NCBI GenBank assembly: GCA_017558555.1
Contig: JAFYUJ010000021.1
Location: 1-37,564, forward strand
Source of the DNA: Akkermansia sp.
GTDB taxonomy: Bacteria; Verrucomicrobiota; Verrucomicrobiia; Verrucomicrobiales; Akkermansiaceae
Direction: 5' to 3'
Length of the DNA stretch: 37,564 nucleotides
This document shows, piece by piece, positions 34,001 through 37,564 of this stretch (position 1 is the first letter of the stretch; each line of letters starts with the position of its first letter). A model generated the notes under the pieces. It worked only from the letters and a program-made list of their open reading frames with translations, searched no databases and was not told where the DNA came from. The translations under genes and the position numbers were made by a program.

Positions 34001-35297
34001 GGGCAAGGAACAGGAATCCTACCAGCTCACCATGGGTGCTACGCTGCACGTCAAGGATGGTCAGGATATCGAAGCCGGTCAGCTCATCGCTGAATGGGAT
34101 CCCTTCGCCATTCCGGTCATCTCCGATATCGGTGGTACGGTTGAGTTCCGCGATATGATTGAGGGTATTACCTGCCGCACCGAAGCCGGTCACACCGAAT
34201 CCGGTAAGGGTACGACCGTCATCATCGACCACCGTCAGGACCTCGCTCCCTGTATCATCGTGCACACCGGCAAGCCCGGTACCGATAAGGACAAGCCCAA
34301 GATGTTCCCCATCCCCACGGGTGCATACCTGGCCGTCAACAACAAGCAGAAGATTTCTGCCGGTACGCCGATTGCCAAGACCCCCCGCAAGATTCAGAAG
34401 ACGAACGACATTACCGGTGGTCTTCCCCGTGTGGCCGAGCTCTTCGAAGCTCGCCGCCCGAAGGATACCTGCACCCTGGCCGAAATGGATGGTATCGTGA
34501 CCATCGAGGACGCCATGATTCGCGGCAAGAAGGTCGTGACTATCTATCGCGATGCCGAAGCCCGCGAGGCTGCCGGCAAGAGCCGCCGCCGCTCCTCCCG
34601 CATGGAAGAACGCGACGAGAACGATGGCGCCATTTCCTGCAAGCACCTGGTGCCCATGGACCGCCACATCATCGTGCATGATGGTGACTACGTTCGCGCT
34701 GGTGAACCCCTGTCCGACGGTTCCGAAGCTTCCGATGAAATCCTCCGCATCTGCGGTAAGGAAGCCCTGCAGGAACACCTCGTCAATAAGGTGCAGCAGG
34801 TGTACCGTGTGCAGGGTGTGGAAATTAACGACAAGCACGTCGAAATCATCGTTTCCCAGATGCTTCGCAAGGTGCGCGTCAAGGACCCCGGCGATACGGG
34901 CCTCCTCTGGGGCGACGAGGTGGATCGCACCACCCTCACTCGCATCAACAAGGAGACTGTCAGCATGAATGGCCGCCCCGCCGAGAGCGAGCCCATCCTG
35001 CTGGGTATCACCAAGGCGTCCCTCAAGACGGATTCCTTCATCTCCGCCGCTTCCTTCCAGGATACCACTCGCGTGCTTACCGAGGCTGCTACCCTGGGCA
35101 AGGTTGATACGCTGGAGGGCTTCAAGGAAAACGTCATCCTGGGTCACCTCATCCCCGCCGGTACCGGTTTCAACAAGTATCGCAACATCGTGGTGGAACC
35201 CGCCCCCGGTGCTACCCCCATCCCCCGTGCCACCTACGACATGGATGATGACATGGGCCCGGTGGATGATGCCATCAGTGTCGGTTCCGACGACTAA
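31023..35297 (+). CDS. rpoC: DNA-directed RNA polymerase subunit beta'
   Basis: Beta' holds the catalytic magnesium and the clamp. The 1424 residues include the N-terminal zinc ribbon (C67, C69, C82, C85), the catalytic NADFDGD (D459, D461, D463), and the second zinc site (C816, C890, C897, C900) followed by [21 protein letters not shown] (bridge helix side of the trigger loop). A short acidic end (DMDDDMGP, then DD) echoes the tail of RpoB. ATG 31023 starts at the conserved N-terminus; the 13 extra codons upstream are rejected. It closes the operon at a clear terminator. Confidence 0.98.
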   Translation: MSFNDFNNEKPKNFDQVCITVASPEDIQRWSSGEVKNPETINYRTFKPEKGGLFCERIFGPTRDMECSCGRYKRAKNKGMKCDRCGVEVTSARVRRERMGHIELAVPVTHIWFYKCMPSRIGLMLDLTARDLERVIYYEDYIVIDPRGVNGIERGMIITEEQYDELMDDYGDDAPEAGMGAAAIQRLLATVDLPALIDELRQEMEKTNSKQNKRKLAKRLQLAQGFLSSGCKPEWMVLTVLPVIPPDLRPLVPLPGGRFATSDLNDLYRRVINRNNRLKELAALQTPEVIKRNEMRMLQEAVDALFDNGRHGRHVTGAGNRPLKSLSDMLKGKSGRFRQNLLGKRVDYSGRSVIVIGPNLRMNQCGLPKKMALSLFEPFIIHRLKELGYVHTVRSAKKMIDRKEPFVWDILEEVSKGHPVFLNRAPTLHRLSIQAFEPVLIEGSAIRLHPLVCTGYNADFDGDQMAVHVPLSVEAQLEARLLMLAPNNIFSPASGKPISTPSQDIILGSYYLTHTRAKEVKENEDRQNLLPLFESISEVEFAIAARKIGYHEWIRLKNPDYGKTGKEFDRLSYNQENVNRKTIVTTAGRVRFNEIWPNEIGYINRNVGKKQLGEIIWRCYQTCGQQKTVETLDALKSLGYKEATRSGCSIGIVDMVVPENKDKVIADAYEQVTKVTEQYEEGLITNGERYEKVVNIWSSTTDAIQKELYTKLEYNDGSNVANPLYMMVDSGARGNKAQIKQLSGMRGLMAKPSGEIIERPITSNFREGLSVLEYFISTHGARKGLADTALKTADSGYMTRKLVDVAQDVIVREEDCGTEEGITMTAIYDGEDEIASLATRIYGRVTCDDILDPMTKEVIVARNEIITDEASKKIESVGIEKVKVRSVLTCELSRGCCAKCYGLNLATGKGVKVGEAVGIIAAQSIGEPGTQLTMRTFHVGGTASASTSRPEFIAKTTGRVIYDENLRARCVEDENGNMVVLCKNGSVKVYDAEGKEQESYQLTMGATLHVKDGQDIEAGQLIAEWDPFAIPVISDIGGTVEFRDMIEGITCRTEAGHTESGKGTTVIIDHRQDLAPCIIVHTGKPGTDKDKPKMFPIPTGAYLAVNNKQKISAGTPIAKTPRKIQKTNDITGGLPRVAELFEARRPKDTCTLAEMDGIVTIEDAMIRGKKVVTIYRDAEAREAAGKSRRRSSRMEERDENDGAISCKHLVPMDRHIIVHDGDYVRAGEPLSDGSEASDEILRICGKEALQEHLVNKVQQVYRVQGVEINDKHVEIIVSQMLRKVRVKDPGDTGLLWGDEVDRTTLTRINKETVSMNGRPAESEPILLGITKASLKTDSFISAASFQDTTRVLTEAATLGKVDTLEGFKENVILGHLIPAGTGFNKYRNIVVEPAPGATPIPRATYDMDDDMGPVDDAISVGSDD

Positions 35298-35328
35298 AGC
35301 GTCACTCCTGAATATTCACACATCATTC

Positions 35329-35362
35329 TACCCGGCTGGTCGCAGGATCAGCCGGGTATTTT
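35329..35362 (+). terminator. Terminator of the tuf-rpoBC operon
   Basis: Perfect 10-bp stem TACCCGGCTG (35329-35338) / CAGCCGGGTA (35349-35358), 10-base loop, then TTTTCTT. Confidence 0.92.
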
Positions 35363-35385
35363 CTTGCCTGCGTGAGGCGGTTGTT

Positions 35386-35405
35386 TCAAGGCAAATACGC
35401 CTTGA
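35386..35405 (+). promoter_or_regulatory. Palindromic operator candidate of the metal operon
   Basis: TCAAGGC and GCCTTGA form a perfect 7-6-7 inverted repeat around AAATAC. The right arm overlaps the -35 TTGACA, so a dimeric regulator bound here would block or reshape polymerase binding. The regulator gene is not in the window. Confidence 0.6.
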
Positions 35406-35431
35406 CAATCTGCAAGCGCTTCATGTAAAAT
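35402..35431 (+). promoter_or_regulatory. Promoter of the His-rich/TolC operon
   Basis: Perfect -35 TTGACA (35402-35407), 18-nt spacer, TAAAAT (35426-35431). The first ATG starts 9 nt beyond the -10, so the mRNA would be almost leaderless. Confidence 0.75.
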
Positions 35432-35439
35432 GAGCGCAG

Positions 35440-35832
35440 ATGATGAGCAAGTTTCGCCGCTTCGCTTGGTGCGTATTAGTCCTGTGCATGTTGTCGCTGA
35501 TGACATGCCGTGGGGTGTGCGCACACTCATGCGAACATGCGGCGCATGCACCACACGGCACCTGTATGGCTGTGGAACATGCTTGTGCTCACCACGAACA
35601 GGGAGAGTGCCATCACCATCACGGGCGCACCCATCAGCACCAACTGATTGCTGTGCGAGGTGAGCGCGCAGAGCGTCCCCGCCTTTCCCAGCCCCCTGTG
35701 TTGCACCTTGTAGCGGCGCATCATCTTTTGTTTGCGCCCCGTGCCCCGTCGGCTGCCAGAGCCATGTTTGCCCACTTGCCGGAGCGGTGGCGGATACCGC
35801 CATTGCCCATGCAGCTGCCGTTGTTGATTTGA
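35440..35832 (+). CDS. His/Cys-rich exported protein, putative metal binder
   Basis: The product of 130 residues starts with a signal sequence (KFRRFAWCVLVLCMLSLM). From residue 29 on it is dense in His and Cys: HSCEHAAHAPHGTC, then ACAHHEQGECHHHHGRTHQH. The C-terminal half is Pro/Leu/Arg-rich with a few more His. I know no family for it. Clustered His and Cys right after an export signal, together with a TolC-like partner, suggest binding of copper, zinc, nickel or cobalt in the periplasm. Two consecutive ATG codons (35440, 35443) are possible starts. It is the first gene of the operon. Confidence 0.7.
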   Translation: MMSKFRRFAWCVLVLCMLSLMTCRGVCAHSCEHAAHAPHGTCMAVEHACAHHEQGECHHHHGRTHQHQLIAVRGERAERPRLSQPPVLHLVAAHHLLFAPRAPSAARAMFAHLPERWRIPPLPMQLPLLI

Positions 35833-35928
35833 AGCCTGAATAAGTTTTTCGCCCTGCGCCACCCGCCAAAGGATGGTGCCGTGGCTTTTATTTCCCCCCA
35901 ATCAACAAATTTTTACAACCATTCATTT

Positions 35929-37212
35929 ATGCGAACAACATTTTTCACAACAATCTGCGCGGCTCTCCTGCTTGCTTCCTGTGCGGTATACAAGCCGTCT
36001 CCCGTGGATTTGAACCGCGATGGCACAGAGTGGTACATGGTGTCCACCCGGCTGTGCCCGCCCGGTAGCAGCATGAGTCAGGGCAGCATGCGCAGCATTG
36101 GCCTTCTGCTGAACCCGGATTTGAACAAAGCCCGCCTTTCGTATGCCGCCGAAACGGAGGCCTCCCGCTATGCCGGGCTGTGGGAAGACCCCTCCCTCTC
36201 TGTCGAGGGTGTGCGCGTCTTGCGAGAAAACTTCAACAATAACTCCATCGGCCCCTCGCTCTCCATTCCGGTGACGGGGCTTCCCTCCCTGGCTCGCACC
36301 ATTGCAGAGCAGTACACCGAGGCTGATTACTGGAGCATGCGTGCTCAGGAGCGCACCTTCCTGTCGGATTTGGAGATATTGCGTTATGATATTCTCGTCA
36401 TCCACGCCAAGCAGGAGATGATTCGCCGCCGACTGGACCAGGTGAAGCAGGAAAAGCAAACCATCGACCGCCTGTATAGCCTGGGTGAGGTAGAGCTGAG
36501 CGATTACCAAGCCTCATGCCAGCGCTACAATGATACCATGAAAGAAAGCCAGGAGCTGGAGAATGAGCACCTCGCCAAGCGGCATGAGCTCATCAGCCGT
36601 CTCGGTTTGCACCCTGCTGTTGGTGAGATTGAGCTGGAAGGTTCCTTGCCCGCCGGGGTGCCGGGGCTCGTTACGCCTCCCACCGTGGAGCAACTGCTGG
36701 AGAGCCCGGAGCTGCACTCCATGCTGGCTTCCTACGGTGCCAGCGAGACAGAGCTGCGCAGCGAAATTCGCAAGCAATACCCGGATTTGCGTATCGGCCC
36801 ATCGCTTACGCGAGAGGAAGGCAACAATAAGATTGGCATCGGGGTGGAAATGAGCTTGCCGCTCTGGAACCGCAACCGCCAAGGCATTGCCAAGGCAAGT
36901 GGCGCGCGCGAGGTGAAACACCACGACACCATCGCCCTGTGGCGCAAAATGCAGCAGGACGTGTCGGCTCTCACAGCCCGCCAGAAATTGGCTGCGGAGC
37001 ATTGCCGCACAGAGTATACCCGCTTGCAGAGCTTGCAGGAAACCGGTCGCCGGCAAGAGCAGCTCTTCCAACTGGGTGAAACATCCTTGCCGGCCCTGGC
37101 CGATGCTCGCCACGAGATTTTTCAACGCCGCATGAGCTACCTTGATTGCCTGGGTACGCTCCTTGGCATCCAAACCAAACTGCAATACATCAATCCCTTC
37201 TATCAGCCATGA
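35929..37212 (+). CDS. TolC/CusC-like outer-membrane efflux lipoprotein
   Basis: Outer-membrane factors form the trimeric duct of three-part exporters. The 427-residue product has a lipoprotein signal with lipobox LASC (about residue 17), then the two halves of the OEP fold, each with long coiled-coil helices: the first around LEILRYDILVIHAKQEMI, the second around MQQDVSALTARQKLAAEHC. The strand-forming segments SVEGVRVLRENF and IGIGVEMSLPLWNRNRQG are typical of the CusC/CzcC heavy-metal branch. ATG 35929 gives the signal peptide. Its TGA overlaps the ATG of the repeat gene, so the two are coupled. Confidence 0.88.
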   Translation: MRTTFFTTICAALLLASCAVYKPSPVDLNRDGTEWYMVSTRLCPPGSSMSQGSMRSIGLLLNPDLNKARLSYAAETEASRYAGLWEDPSLSVEGVRVLRENFNNNSIGPSLSIPVTGLPSLARTIAEQYTEADYWSMRAQERTFLSDLEILRYDILVIHAKQEMIRRRLDQVKQEKQTIDRLYSLGEVELSDYQASCQRYNDTMKESQELENEHLAKRHELISRLGLHPAVGEIELEGSLPAGVPGLVTPPTVEQLLESPELHSMLASYGASETELRSEIRKQYPDLRIGPSLTREEGNNKIGIGVEMSLPLWNRNRQGIAKASGAREVKHHDTIALWRKMQQDVSALTARQKLAAEHCRTEYTRLQSLQETGRRQEQLFQLGETSLPALADARHEIFQRRMSYLDCLGTLLGIQTKLQYINPFYQP

Positions 37213-37559
37213 AACTTCCTTTTCTGACCCTGTGCGCCCTCGCACTTACTTGCTCTGCTGCGGAGCACAAACATGACCCCGCCACCTGTAGCGGGCATGA
37301 CCACGCCGCCGAGCACAAACACGACCCTGCCACCTGCAGCGGGCATGACCACGCCGCCGAGCACAAACATGACCCCGCCACCTGCAGCGGGCATGACCAC
37401 GCCGCGGAGCACAAACACGACCCTGCCACCTGCAGCGGGCATGACCACGCCGCGGAGCACAAGCATGACCCTGCCACCTGCAGCGGGCATGACCACGCCG
37501 CGGAGCACAAGCATGACCCTGACACCTGCAGCGGGCATGACCACGCAGCGGAGCAATAG
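37209..37559 (+). CDS. Exported protein of six 16-residue His/Cys repeats
   Basis: The 116-residue product is a signal peptide (MKLPFLTLCALALTCSAA) plus six tandem copies of EHKHDPATCSGHDHAA and a final EQ. Each copy has four His and one Cys, giving 24 His and 6 Cys in the mature part, so strong binding of soft or borderline metal ions is expected. The sixth copy has one change (PAT to PDT). Nothing else is present, so it looks like a pure metal sponge or chaperone. ATGA overlap couples it to the efflux protein gene. A GTG at 37561, just after the stop, may begin the next gene of the operon. Confidence 0.85.
   Translation: MKLPFLTLCALALTCSAAEHKHDPATCSGHDHAAEHKHDPATCSGHDHAAEHKHDPATCSGHDHAAEHKHDPATCSGHDHAAEHKHDPATCSGHDHAAEHKHDPDTCSGHDHAAEQ
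37263..37550 (+). repeat. 48-bp tandem repeat array (six units)
   Basis: Six 48-bp units encode the His/Cys repeats. Synonymous differences alternate: units 1 and 3 share one variant, units 2 and 4 another, and units 5 and 6 a third (AAG, CAT). That pattern suggests duplication of a 96-bp double unit and recent expansion. Copy number is likely to vary between strains. Confidence 0.95.
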
Positions 37560-37564
37560 CGTGA

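Noticed and set aside
31005..35147. Antisense open frame of 1380 codons over rpoC
   Set aside because: Same codon-bias shadow; rpoC is unambiguous.
37263..37550. CRISPR array
   Set aside because: Units are directly adjacent 48-bp repeats with no spacers and encode one continuous protein.
37190..37556. Two minus-strand frames across the His repeat array
   Set aside because: A stop-free 48-bp repeat stays open in other frames too; the plus frame has a signal peptide and overlaps the efflux gene.

Overview
The window is bacterial chromosome of medium-high GC. I tentatively place it in the PVC group, most likely an Akkermansia-like Verrucomicrobiota. That is inference from style: many small lipoproteins, an ExbB/ExbD pair of operons with huge periplasmic TPR proteins, an NspC-type polyamine decarboxylase, and genes that almost never carry a Shine-Dalgarno sequence. 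No 16S gene is present to prove it. No stretch longer than 300 bases lacks a gene or RNA; the longest gap, rplL to rpoB, is filled with RNA structure.

Layout. 1-107: the tail of an ISL3-like transposase cut by the window edge. 160-830 (minus): tmRNA and tRNA-Arg with terminators and a strong promoter. 848-3164 (minus): nspC and a TPR lipoprotein. 3366-7083 (plus): an acidic-tailed lipoprotein, tRNA-Gln, release factor 1 (prfA), its methylase prmC and a membrane protein. 7080-11400 (minus): a DEDD-type exonuclease, trmL, an undecaprenyl-phosphate sugar transferase, a divergent IF-1-like mini-protein and an AsmA-like protein. 11548-18569 (plus): a tiny lipoprotein, then exbB-exbD-exbD and two exported TPR proteins. 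18690-21663: a GNAT acetyltransferase, a repeat-bearing acidic lipoprotein, truA and (minus) a Sel1-repeat exported protein. 21776-35362 (plus): the information-processing operon tRNA-Thr, tuf, tRNA-Trp, secE, nusG, rplK, rplA, rplJ, rplL, rpoB, rpoC, ending at a clear terminator. 35386-37564 (plus): a promoter with an overlapping palindrome drives a His-rich exported protein, a TolC/CusC-like outer-membrane lipoprotein and a second exported protein made of six 16-residue His/Cys repeats; the operon runs off the window.

How the parts fit. Most of the DNA serves translation and transcription: tRNAs, tmRNA rescue, termination (prfA/prmC), tRNA modification (trmL, truA), ribosomal stalk proteins and RNA polymerase. 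The rest serves the envelope: energised ExbB/ExbD channel with TPR partners, lipoproteins, glycan initiation and a probable metal-export operon.

Most worth a second look: (1) the His-rich/TolC metal operon with its palindromic operator and 48-bp repeat array; (2) elaborate RNA structures inside the tuf-rpoBC operon, especially a nested leader before rpoB, a three-hairpin spacer between rplJ and rplL, and a pair of mutually exclusive hairpins between tuf and tRNA-Trp; (3) a 39-residue run of mostly Asp/Glu at the end of RpoB; (4) an IF-1-like 76-residue protein outside any ribosomal operon; (5) near-absence of Shine-Dalgarno sites together with several promoters placed so close to start codons that the mRNAs should be almost leaderless.
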